A stretch of 64,000 nucleotides of DNA from Rufibacter sp. DG15C (GTDB lineage: Bacteria; Bacteroidota; Bacteroidia; Cytophagales; Hymenobacteraceae), in contig NZ_CP010776.1 in NCBI RefSeq assembly GCF_001577755.1, positions 2,108,001 to 2,172,000 on the forward strand, given 5' to 3'. The position numbers and the translations under genes are program-made. Positions 48,490 through 55,921 of this stretch are shown piece by piece. The notes beneath the pieces are model-generated. The model saw nothing but the letters and a program-made list of their open reading frames with translations, was not told the DNA's origin and ran no database searches. Each line of letters starts with the position of its first letter. Position 1 is the first letter of the stretch.

Positions 48490-51423
48490 ATGATGCTACG
48501 CAAACCACTCTTCCCGTTGATGATGCTAGGCCTTTTGAGCCTACCGGCCATCGCCCAGAAAAACAAAGAAAAACAGCCACCGTTCACCCCCGCCAAAGAG
48601 CGCCTGGAAGGCTACCAGCAGCGCCTGAAACTGCAGCAGAACTCCATTGCCGGCAACATCGCGTTCCGCAACGTAGGCCCTACGGTGATGAGCGGCCGCG
48701 TGGTGGACTTGGACGTGTCGCCCACAGACCCAACCAATTTCTACGTGGCCTATGCCTCTGGAGGGTTATGGCACACCACCAACAACGGCATCTCCTTTGA
48801 GCCTTTGTTTGACCGCGAGGCCGTGATGACCATCGGGGACATTGCCGTGGACTGGAAAAACAACATCCTCTGGATAGGCACCGGCGAAAGCAACTCCAGC
48901 CGCTCGTCTTACTCGGGCGTGGGTATTTATAAATCAACCGACGGAGGCAAGACCTGGCAACACAAAGGCTTGCCAGAGACCCACCACATTGGCCGTATCA
49001 TCTTAAACCCTACTGACCCGAACATGGCCTGGGTAGCGGCGGTGGGCCATTTGTACTCGCCTAACCAAGAGCGCGGCATCTTCAAGACCACCGACGGTGG
49101 CAGCACCTGGAAGCACGTCCTGAAAGGCGGCAACGCCAACACGGGCGCCGTGGACATGGTCATTGACCCAAGCAACCCTAATACTTTGTACGCCAGCTTG
49201 TGGCAGCGCGAGCGCCGCGCCTGGAACTTCGTGGAGAGCGGAAGCGGTTCTGGCGTGTACAAAAGCACCAACGGCGGTGAGACCTGGCAGAAGATGGAAG
49301 GCGGTCTGCCTGCCGGCGAAGGCGTGGGCCGTATTGGCTTGAGCATTTTCCCGGGCAACCCGAAGATTATTTACGCCAGCGTTGACAACCAGGAACTTCG
49401 CAAGGACGTGAAGCCGGCCGTGGCCAGCAACACCAACAAGTTGCGCAAAGAGCAGTTCAAGGACTTCACCAAAGAAGACTTCCTGAAGCTGGATGACGCT
49501 ACCATCAACACCTTTTTAGACGACAACAACTTCCCAAGAACCTACACCGCCCGCTCCGTGAAGGAGATGGTGCGCACGGATAAGATTAGACCGGTGGCCT
49601 TGTCAGATTTCTTGGTAGACGCCAACTCTGTCATGATTGAGACGCCGGTGACGGGCGCGCAGGTGTACCGCTCAGATGATGCAGGACTTACCTGGAAGAA
49701 AACCCATGACGGCTACATTGACGACCTGTACTATACCTACGGCTACTATTTCGGGGTCATTAGAGTGTCGCCTATCAACCCGAATCATGTGTACATTCTG
49801 GGGGTGCCTTTGCTCAAGTCTGAGGACGCGGGTAAAACCTGGAAGAACATTGAAGGCGACAACGTGCACTCAGACCACCAGGATTTGTGGGTGAGCCCTT
49901 CTAAGCCCGGCCATTTGGTGAGCGGGAACGATGGCGGTGTGAACATTACCTATGATGATGGCAAGACTTGGTTCAAAGCCAATTCGCAGGCGTTGGGGCA
50001 GTTTTACTCAGTGGCGGTGGACATGGCCACGCCTTACAACGTGTACGGCGGCTTGCAGGACAACGGCGTTTGGGGCGGACCAAGCACCTACACTGCCAGC
50101 GCTGCCTGGACAGAGAACGGCCGCTACCCGTACCAGCGTTTGGGCGGCGGAGACGGCATGATGGTGCAGGTAGACTTCAGGGACAACAACACCGTATACA
50201 CCGGCTCACAGTACGGCGCGTACTTCAGGCTGAACAAGGCAACCGGTCAGCGTCTGCCTATCCAGCCCAAGCACCAACTGGGCGAGCGTCCGTTGCGCTT
50301 CAACTGGGAAAGCCCTATTCTGTTGTCGCGTCATAACCAGGATGTGCTGTACTTCGGGTCCAACAAGTTCCACCGCTCTCTGAACAAAGGAGAGAACATG
50401 GAGGCCCTGTCGGGTGATTTGACCAACGGCGGAAGAGCGGGTGACGTGGGCTACGGAACCTTGACCGTGATTGAGGAGTCGCCGAAGCGCTTCGGGTTGC
50501 TATACACGGGCTCTGATGACGGCTTGATTCATGTGAGCCGCGACGGCGGTTATTCTTGGACCAAGATTTCGGATAAGCTGCCGAAGAACATGTGGATTAG
50601 CGCTATCTCAGCGTCTAATGAAAACGAGGGTACGGTGTACGCCACCTTGAACGGCTACCGTTGGGATGATTTCACGCCGTACTTATACGTGTCTACTGAC
50701 TACGGTAAGAACTGGAAGCAACTAGGCAAAAACCTGCCGAAGGAGCCTTTGAACGTAGTCAAAGAAGATCCTAAAAACCCGAACCTATTGTTTGTAGGCT
50801 CTGACAACGGCCTGTACATGTCACTTGACAAAGGACAGACGTTCCAGGCCTTGGGCGGCGATGATTTGCCATCCGTGTCGGTGCATGATTTGGCCATCCA
50901 TCCAAGAGAGAATGACCTGGTGGTGGGTACGCACGGTCGCTCGCTGTACATTGGTAACATTGCGCACTTGCAGCAGTTGACGCCAGAAGTGCAAGGCAAG
51001 GCAGTACATATGTTCCCACTCACCGCGCCGCAGTACTCTGACCGTTGGGGAGAGAAATTCGGGACGTACGGGGACACCTTCACGCCTAATTTGACCGTGC
51101 CGTTCTACGTGAACAACGCCGGCACCACCACCATCAGAATCAAAACCGACAAAGGCCAGGTGCTGAAACAGGTAACCGACCAGAGCGAGAAGGGTTTGAA
51201 CTACGTGGGTTATGATTTGACCGTGGAGCCAGCCAACCAAACCGCCTATGAGCAAGCCTTGAACGAAGGCCGCAAAGGCGGCGAGGCCGTGAAAGTGACG
51301 CCAGCCTCCAACAAGAGCCTGTACCTGAAGCCGGGCAAATACACCGTAGAGGTAGAAGCCAACGGCTCTAAGACCACGCAGGAGTTTGTGATTAAAGCCC
51401 CTGAGCGCAGAGGCAGAGAATAG
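48490..51423 (+). CDS. BNR/Asp-box repeat protein (sortilin/VPS10-like, glycosyl hydrolase-annotated)
   Basis: A 977-residue exported protein with signal MMLRKPLFPLMMLGLLSLPAIAQ. At least nine Asp-box turns S-x-D-x-G-x-T-W are visible (STDGGKTWQH, TTDGGSTWKH, STNGGETWQK, SDDAGLTWKK, SEDAGKTWKN, SRDGGYSWTK, STDYGKNWKQ and others), forming two beta-propellers from about residue 60 to 830. The last 110 residues are a beta-sandwich-like domain (LTVPFYVNNAGTTTIRIKTDKGQVL). Homologues are commonly annotated glycosyl hydrolase, though catalytic residues are not evident to me. There is no T9SS tail. A second ATG at 48493 is an equally good start. Confidence 0.88.
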   Translation: MMLRKPLFPLMMLGLLSLPAIAQKNKEKQPPFTPAKERLEGYQQRLKLQQNSIAGNIAFRNVGPTVMSGRVVDLDVSPTDPTNFYVAYASGGLWHTTNNGISFEPLFDREAVMTIGDIAVDWKNNILWIGTGESNSSRSSYSGVGIYKSTDGGKTWQHKGLPETHHIGRIILNPTDPNMAWVAAVGHLYSPNQERGIFKTTDGGSTWKHVLKGGNANTGAVDMVIDPSNPNTLYASLWQRERRAWNFVESGSGSGVYKSTNGGETWQKMEGGLPAGEGVGRIGLSIFPGNPKIIYASVDNQELRKDVKPAVASNTNKLRKEQFKDFTKEDFLKLDDATINTFLDDNNFPRTYTARSVKEMVRTDKIRPVALSDFLVDANSVMIETPVTGAQVYRSDDAGLTWKKTHDGYIDDLYYTYGYYFGVIRVSPINPNHVYILGVPLLKSEDAGKTWKNIEGDNVHSDHQDLWVSPSKPGHLVSGNDGGVNITYDDGKTWFKANSQALGQFYSVAVDMATPYNVYGGLQDNGVWGGPSTYTASAAWTENGRYPYQRLGGGDGMMVQVDFRDNNTVYTGSQYGAYFRLNKATGQRLPIQPKHQLGERPLRFNWESPILLSRHNQDVLYFGSNKFHRSLNKGENMEALSGDLTNGGRAGDVGYGTLTVIEESPKRFGLLYTGSDDGLIHVSRDGGYSWTKISDKLPKNMWISAISASNENEGTVYATLNGYRWDDFTPYLYVSTDYGKNWKQLGKNLPKEPLNVVKEDPKNPNLLFVGSDNGLYMSLDKGQTFQALGGDDLPSVSVHDLAIHPRENDLVVGTHGRSLYIGNIAHLQQLTPEVQGKAVHMFPLTAPQYSDRWGEKFGTYGDTFTPNLTVPFYVNNAGTTTIRIKTDKGQVLKQVTDQSEKGLNYVGYDLTVEPANQTAYEQALNEGRKGGEAVKVTPASNKSLYLKPGKYTVEVEANGSKTTQEFVIKAPERRGRE

Positions 51424-51436
51424 ATTTTGACAAACC

Positions 51437-51475
51437 CGTTTTCAGGCCATTTCCTTGAAAAACAGGCTAAAAACG
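51437..51475. repeat. Palindromic element, copy 23
   Basis: CGTTTTCAGGCCATTTCC and AAAACAGGCTAAAAACG. The right arm is canonical and the left arm degenerate. It lies between convergent genes. Confidence 0.8.
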
Positions 51476-51506
51476 AAAAAGGAGGCCATCACAGCCTCCT
51501 TTTTTT
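51476..51506. terminator. Bidirectional terminator between the BNR gene and the response regulator
   Basis: GGAGGC and GCCTCC pair around CATCACA, with A residues before and T residues after. It lies directly beside palindrome copy 23. Confidence 0.8.
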
Positions 51507-51509
51507 GTG

Positions 51510-51914
51510 TTAACTGAAATGCTCTGTGACTAAGTGCATGGCGTCTGCCTGCGTCAAGGGTTTGGACAGAAAACCCACCACGTCTGGGAACTCCTTTAGC
51601 TTCTCCAGGTCATAAAAGCTGGCTGAGGATGACAGCGTGAACACCTTCTTGGCTTTGTGGTGGTCGGGGAGTTCCTGGTACTGGGCTAGAAAGTCAAAGC
51701 CGTCCATCACCGACATTTTGATGTCTACCAGAATCAGGTCCAGGGGCAGGGTGGCGTTGGCGTGGGCCTCGCCGGTCAGGTAGTTCAGGGCTTCCTCGCC
51801 GTTGAGCACCACGTCAATCTGCTCGGCAATCTCGGCTTTGTTCAAGACGCGCTGGTTCATATAGTTGGTAATCTCGTCGTCGTCAATCAACAAGACTCTG
51901 TTGAGTTTCTTCAT
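51510..51914 (-). CDS. Single-domain response regulator (CheY-like)
   Basis: A 134-residue receiver domain without an output domain. The acidic pocket is D11-D12-D13 (VLLIDDDEITNYM), the phosphorylated aspartate is Asp64 in LILVDIKMSVMDGFDFL, the switch threonine/serine lies in VFTLSSSA, and the lysine is Lys118 in FLSKPL. It probably relays phosphate to another protein; no histidine kinase gene is adjacent. The ATG at 51914 (MKKLNRVLLIDDD) is chosen over one 42 bases upstream, which would add a basic leader and overlap a promoter-like TATCTTTA box. Confidence 0.93.
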   Translation of the reverse strand: MKKLNRVLLIDDDEITNYMNQRVLNKAEIAEQIDVVLNGEEALNYLTGEAHANATLPLDLILVDIKMSVMDGFDFLAQYQELPDHHKAKKVFTLSSSASFYDLEKLKEFPDVVGFLSKPLTQADAMHLVTEHFS

Positions 51915-51959
51915 GGGCACTTGGGTTGTGGGGCGCTGGCAGGCCGTTCTAAGCAACTG

Positions 51960-51967
51960 TAAAGATA
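51960..51967 (-). promoter_or_regulatory. -7-like box for the response regulator
   Basis: The minus strand reads TATCTTTA, one base from TAnnTTTG. It is about 46 bases before the chosen ATG. Confidence 0.35.
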
Positions 51968-52159
51968 GCGTCTTTCCTATATTGTAGGTCCATCCTTTAC
52001 AATTGGTCTGTTTTTATGACGCGTTGGCGGGCGGCGTTTGTATTTGCCGGCCCACGCGTTTATCTGGTACGTGCCCTGCCTTGGGAAAGTGACAAAACCA
52101 GTCAGATTGGTTTCCTGCCTCGGCTTACTGCGTATATAGGGAATATGAGATGTACTAAG

Positions 52160-52196
52160 CGTTTTCGGCCTGATTTTCAGAAAACAGGTGAAAATC
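52160..52196. repeat. Palindromic element, copy 24
   Basis: CGTTTTCGGCCTGATTTTC and AAAACAGGTGAAAATC. The outer pairs are partly lost and the centre is kept. Confidence 0.75.
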
Positions 52197-52307
52197 AAAA
52201 AAGTGGAAACAAAACAGGCGCGGGCTTTCTAAACATCCGTCAAAAACCGGTATCTTCCAGAATCCATTCCACTCACGTTTACCCAAGTGATTAGCGTACC
52301 TATTAAA

Positions 52308-53312
52308 ATGAACTCAAAGCAGGCCATGAAGTTGAAGTTGGGAGGGGCCGTTGCCCTAGCCTTTCTCTGGGGAGCCACCCTTACCAGTTGTAATTCTAAA
52401 GCCGCCGCCGAGGAGACGGCCCGTCAAGACCAGAAGATTGCCGCCGCGGCCGCTGCAGATTCGGCTAAGGCCGTAGCAGACTCATTGGCCGCCAAAGCCA
52501 AGGCCGACTCTCTGGATTTGGCCACTAAGGCCATCCTGCCGCACAAACGCATCATTGCCTACTACGGTAACCCCATGTCTAAGCGCATGGGTATCTTAGG
52601 CGAATTGCCTCCTAAGCAGATGCTCAAGAAATTGGACGAGGAAGTGAAAACCTGGACAAAGGTTGACCCGGCCACGCCCGTTCAGCCCGCTTTGCACGTG
52701 ATTGTGGTAACGGCCCAGGGCCAGCCTGGTAAAGGCGGTAAATACCGTCTTCGCATGAGCGACCACGTAGCTGATTCTGTCATCTCTTGGGCCAAGCAGC
52801 GCAATGCCATTGTGTTCTTGGACATCCAGATTGGCCAAAGCACCCTGCAAGAAGAGATTCCTAGGCTGGAGAAATGGCTGAAACTGCCGCAGGTGCACTT
52901 GGGCATTGACCCTGAGTTTGCCATGAAGAACGGCGCCGTGCCGGGTAGACGCGTGGGGACAATTGATGCCTCAGAAATCAACTACGCCACTGGTGTCCTG
53001 GCAGACATTGCCAAGCGCTACAATCTGCCTCCTAAGATTTTGGTGGTGCACCGCTTCACACAGCGCATGGTCACCAACTACAAACAAATCAGACTGCGTC
53101 CAAATGTGCAGTTTGTGATGCACATGGACGGCTGGGGTGACCGCATCTTGAAGAAGAGCACCTACAACGACTATATCAAGAAAGAGCCTGTGCAATACAC
53201 TGGTTTCAAAATCTTCTATAAGAACGACACCAAGAAGGCCGGCTGGAAACTCTACGATCCCAAAGACCTGCTCAAGCTGACGCCGGTTCCGTTGTACATC
53301 CAGTATCAATAA
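52308..53312 (+). CDS. Lipoprotein of unknown function (334 aa)
   Basis: The lipobox LTSC (Cys28) follows a signal helix (GGAVALAFLWGATLTSC). An alanine-, lysine- and aspartate-rich low-complexity stretch (about 30-75) probably spans as a helical tether. The remaining 250 residues look like a TIM-barrel or glycosidase-type domain (IIAYYGNPMSKRMGILGELP, ALHVIVVTAQGQPGKGG, QVHLGIDPEFAMKNG, PPKILVVHRFTQRMV, VQFVMHMDGWGD, GFKIFYKNDTKKAG). I do not know the activity. The ATG at 52308 was chosen; a GTG 21 bases upstream is possible. It is a single-gene unit. Confidence 0.8.
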   Translation: MNSKQAMKLKLGGAVALAFLWGATLTSCNSKAAAEETARQDQKIAAAAAADSAKAVADSLAAKAKADSLDLATKAILPHKRIIAYYGNPMSKRMGILGELPPKQMLKKLDEEVKTWTKVDPATPVQPALHVIVVTAQGQPGKGGKYRLRMSDHVADSVISWAKQRNAIVFLDIQIGQSTLQEEIPRLEKWLKLPQVHLGIDPEFAMKNGAVPGRRVGTIDASEINYATGVLADIAKRYNLPPKILVVHRFTQRMVTNYKQIRLRPNVQFVMHMDGWGDRILKKSTYNDYIKKEPVQYTGFKIFYKNDTKKAGWKLYDPKDLLKLTPVPLYIQYQ

Positions 53313-53332
53313 GGAGAACCCTCTTATAATTT

Positions 53333-53382
53333 GAAAGCCGTTTTCGTCCTGTTTTCCAGAAAGCAGGCCGAAAACGGCTTTC
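53333..53382. repeat. Palindromic element, copy 25 (longest arms)
   Basis: GAAAGCCGTTTTCG and CGAAAACGGCTTTC pair outside, with the canonical CCTGTTTTCC centre. The position-7 C-G change seen in copy 17 recurs here. Pairing runs eight bases beyond the usual core end. Confidence 0.95.
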
Positions 53383-53530
53383 TTCATTTAGCAGGCGCAT
53401 ATGCAAAGTAAAAACGGGGTTTGGCATTCTATCTGTGAAGGCGTAGTTTGCAGGAAATAGATAGAAAGGTACGTGGCCAAAGCAACCTATCTCCCTTAGC
53501 GGGTATCTATAAAGCAAAGACCCCATTGCT

Positions 53531-53878
53531 ATGAAACACCTGTACACCCTGTGCCTTCTTGTCTTAGTTGCCTTCTCCTCTTGTGAACTGGAAGAAATAA
53601 AGCGTACCTGTGACGTGGTTAAGCCCACAGAGAACATCAAATGGCTGAAAGTGCGGGTCCAGGAATTAGAACGTTCTAACCGTTGCCAGGTGGTGCAACA
53701 AGGCACCTACAACGGGCACAGCGTCTTCGTAATTGGAAGCTGTGAGCCCGGCATCAACTCCATTAACTCCGTCTATGACTGCGAAGGCAACCTCCTCTGC
53801 TTCAACGGCGATGAAACCTGCCCAGATTTTGATAGGGAAGTAAAGGATTTGAGGGTGATTTGGCAGGATGCGAATTAG
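53531..53878 (+). CDS. Small cysteine-rich lipoprotein (115 aa)
   Basis: A 115-residue lipoprotein: signal MKHLYTLCLLVLVAFSSC with lipobox Cys18. The mature part contains additional cysteines (KRTCDVVKP, NRCQVVQQG, GSCEPGINS, YDCEGNLLCFNGDETCPD), suggesting disulphide bonds in the periplasm or on the surface. No family recognised. It stands alone between a palindrome and the low-GC pair that follows. Confidence 0.7.
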   Translation: MKHLYTLCLLVLVAFSSCELEEIKRTCDVVKPTENIKWLKVRVQELERSNRCQVVQQGTYNGHSVFVIGSCEPGINSINSVYDCEGNLLCFNGDETCPDFDREVKDLRVIWQDAN

Positions 53879-53910
53879 TGAGGTACAAAGTTTCGCGCTT
53901 TTTCTAAAAT

Positions 53911-54360
53911 ATGATTGTGTTGCTGAATCAAATCGAAGCGTTTCTAAATAACCAGCCTGAGTTAGTTGTCAGGCGCATTGATGAAAGCATTCTACAGGTT
54001 CAAAGTGAAAAAGCATCATCGCCAAGATTTATAGATTTATCATTTGAGACTGAACCTCGAATAGGTATTTCAATGGTGGTAGATTATTTCCCGAATGCTA
54101 CAAGCCTAGATACTGCCTGGAAATTTCTTGACCTGCTAAGCAGTCCAATCGAGAGGAAAGAATATTTTAAAGGGAAGGCTAGATACAAAGTTGATTATCG
54201 TGTAATAAAAGAAACCGGCTTTAAAGAGTTATTTGGAACTGGCATGACTTGGTTATATCCTTTCTGGAAAAAGGATACAACTCATGTTGTAACTGAAAAG
54301 GAATTCATCTCTAGAGCGAATGCTTTAAAGGAGTTTAAAAGTTTGAAAAGTAACTTCTGA
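53911..54360 (+). CDS. Unknown protein (149 aa) in a low-GC pair
   Basis: A 149-residue protein of unknown family, markedly more AT-rich than its neighbours. It starts MIVLLNQIEAFLNNQPELVV and has a middle with FIDLSFETEPRIGISMVVDYF and a C-terminal tryptophan-rich segment (FGTGMTWLYPFWKK). There is no signal peptide or membrane segment. It is followed 51 bases later by a 97-residue gene of similar composition. The pair has the size and isolation of immunity or toxin-antitoxin genes, but no such family is recognised; transfer from outside is an inference. Confidence 0.55.
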   Translation: MIVLLNQIEAFLNNQPELVVRRIDESILQVQSEKASSPRFIDLSFETEPRIGISMVVDYFPNATSLDTAWKFLDLLSSPIERKEYFKGKARYKVDYRVIKETGFKELFGTGMTWLYPFWKKDTTHVVTEKEFISRANALKEFKSLKSNF

Positions 54361-54411
54361 ATCTACTGACATCTCTAAGGCTTAATGATATCTGTCTAAT
54401 TATTAAGAAAA

Positions 54412-54705
54412 TTGGAAAGCGCTAACAGCAGAATAATCAGACGGCTAAGTTCTTGCTTAGACGATTACTTAAGTCAAAAAATTGGCGTCTATAACTTCAC
54501 GGAGTACTTGAAAAATTCAGTTGAAGCATTAGAAGGCATATCTTATGATGCTATTCAGATTGGGCGAGATTTTGAAAATAAATTTGAAGTGGCAAGTTTC
54601 AGCGATGTTGACCCAAGTATTGAAAGTGTTGAGAAAGTGACTAGTGATTTTCGTGATTGGCTTGAAAGTTTGAGAGGAAAATATCCCAGAACGGAAACAC
54701 TATAA
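54412..54705 (+). CDS. Unknown protein (97 aa) with TTG start
   Basis: A 97-residue protein with a TTG start at 54412; no ATG or GTG exists in frame after the preceding stop at 54397. The sequence is helical (SRIIRRLSSCLDDYLSQKI, YNFTEYLKNSVEALEG, SVEKVTSDFRDWLESLRG), with an isolated polar linker. Size and helical make-up resemble small immunity proteins, but this is not a firm match. It ends at a strong bidirectional terminator shared with asd. Confidence 0.5.
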   Translation: MESANSRIIRRLSSCLDDYLSQKIGVYNFTEYLKNSVEALEGISYDAIQIGRDFENKFEVASFSDVDPSIESVEKVTSDFRDWLESLRGKYPRTETL

Positions 54706-54743
54706 AAAGAGAAAGGCTACCATTTGGTAGCCTTTCTCTTTTT
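54704..54743. terminator. Bidirectional terminator between the 97-aa gene and asd
   Basis: AAAAAGAGAAAGGCTACC and GGTAGCCTTTCTCTTTTT pair fully around ATTT. Its base composition allows termination in both directions. Confidence 0.92.
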
Positions 54744-54757
54744 ATAAAAAGTGGTAA

Positions 54758-55747
54758 TTACACCAGCTTGTTCTCTACTAAGTATTCCGCGATTTGAACC
54801 GCGTTGGTAGCGGCGCCTTTTCTCAGGTTGTCCGCTACAATCCACATATTGAGGGTTTTTGGCTGAGACTCATCTCTGCGGATGCGGCCTACAAACACTT
54901 CGTCTTTGCCGTGGGCGGTGAGAGGCATTGGGTATTGAAGGTTGGCAACGTCATCTACCACCACCACACCCGGGGTTTCCTGCAAGATGCGGTACACTTC
55001 CTCTAAGGTGAAATCGCGCTCAAACTCTACATTCACTGACTCTGAGTGACCGCCAATTACAGGAATGCGCACCGTCGTAGCGGTGATTTGGATGGAATCA
55101 TCGCCCATGATTTTCTTAGTCTCGTTGACCATCTTCATTTCTTCCTTAGTGTAGCCGTTCTCCGTGAAGACGTCAATCTGCGGAATCACGTTCAGGTCAA
55201 TAGGGTAGGCGTAAGCTTTCTCGCCTTCTTGGCCGTTGCGCTCGTTCATGAGTTGGTCTACCGCTTTCTTGCCAGTTCCGGTCACAGACTGGTAGGTGCT
55301 TACTACAATGCGTTTGATTTTAAGCGCTTTGTGCAGGTGATTCAAGGCCACTACCATCTGGATGGTAGAGCAGTTAGGGTTGGCGATGATCTTGTCAGCG
55401 GCAGTCAGTTCAGAAGCGTTAATTTCGGGTACTACCAGCTTTTTGGTAGGATCCATACGCCAGGCAGATGAGTTATCAACCACGGTGGTACCGGCTTCGG
55501 CGAACTTAGGCGCCATTTCCTTGCTCACGCCACCGCCGGCAGAGAAGATGGCAATGGCTGGTTTCTGCGCAATGGCATCATCCATACTAATGACGGTGTA
55601 CTCCTTGCCCTGGAAAGACATCTTCTGGCCCACAGAACGCTCTGAGGCCACTAACAACAACTCATCAACCGGAAATTGGCGCTCGGCCAACACCTTCAGC
55701 ATTTCGCCACCCACTAGGCCGGTGGCGCCTACTACAGCTACTTTCAT
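54758..55747 (-). CDS. asd: Aspartate-semialdehyde dehydrogenase
   Basis: A 329-residue enzyme that makes aspartate semialdehyde from aspartyl phosphate, a branch point to lysine, threonine, methionine and diaminopimelate. The NADP-binding start is VAVVGATGLVGGEM (residues 3-16), the catalytic cysteine is Cys126 in ANPNCSTIQM, and GGHSESVNVEF holds the conserved histidine. The C-terminus ends near AVQIAEYLVENKLV. It is transcribed alone, away from a lamin-tail surface protein gene. Confidence 0.96.
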   Translation of the reverse strand: MKVAVVGATGLVGGEMLKVLAERQFPVDELLLVASERSVGQKMSFQGKEYTVISMDDAIAQKPAIAIFSAGGGVSKEMAPKFAEAGTTVVDNSSAWRMDPTKKLVVPEINASELTAADKIIANPNCSTIQMVVALNHLHKALKIKRIVVSTYQSVTGTGKKAVDQLMNERNGQEGEKAYAYPIDLNVIPQIDVFTENGYTKEEMKMVNETKKIMGDDSIQITATTVRIPVIGGHSESVNVEFERDFTLEEVYRILQETPGVVVVDDVANLQYPMPLTAHGKDEVFVGRIRRDESQPKTLNMWIVADNLRKGAATNAVQIAEYLVENKLV

Positions 55748-55820
55748 GTAAGGTGAACTTATAAAAATGAATGTCGGTCATGGGCTTTGGCTTTTATGTT
55801 GAGGCCGCACGCCTGAGTAG

Positions 55821-55868
55821 ATTTCCGTTTTTGCCTTGTTTTCTGAGAATCAGGCAGAAAACGGAAAT
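55821..55868. repeat. Palindromic element, copy 26 (extended flank pairing)
   Basis: ATTTCCGTTTTTGCC and GGCAGAAAACGGAAAT. The outer six pairs go beyond the usual core. It lies between the divergent asd and lamin-tail genes. Confidence 0.9.
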
Positions 55869-55921
55869 TTCTCTGCCGCAAAGAAACCAACTTTTACGCA
55901 CTTTTAAAGTATGGTCATTCT

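Larger units (their letters stand above)
51915..52307. other. 393-base region between the response regulator and a lipoprotein gene
   Basis: It contains the minus-strand promoter-like box (51960-51967, reading TATCTTTA) of the response regulator and palindrome copy 24. Both strands have short open frames without protein character. Nothing else was recognised. Confidence 0.4.
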
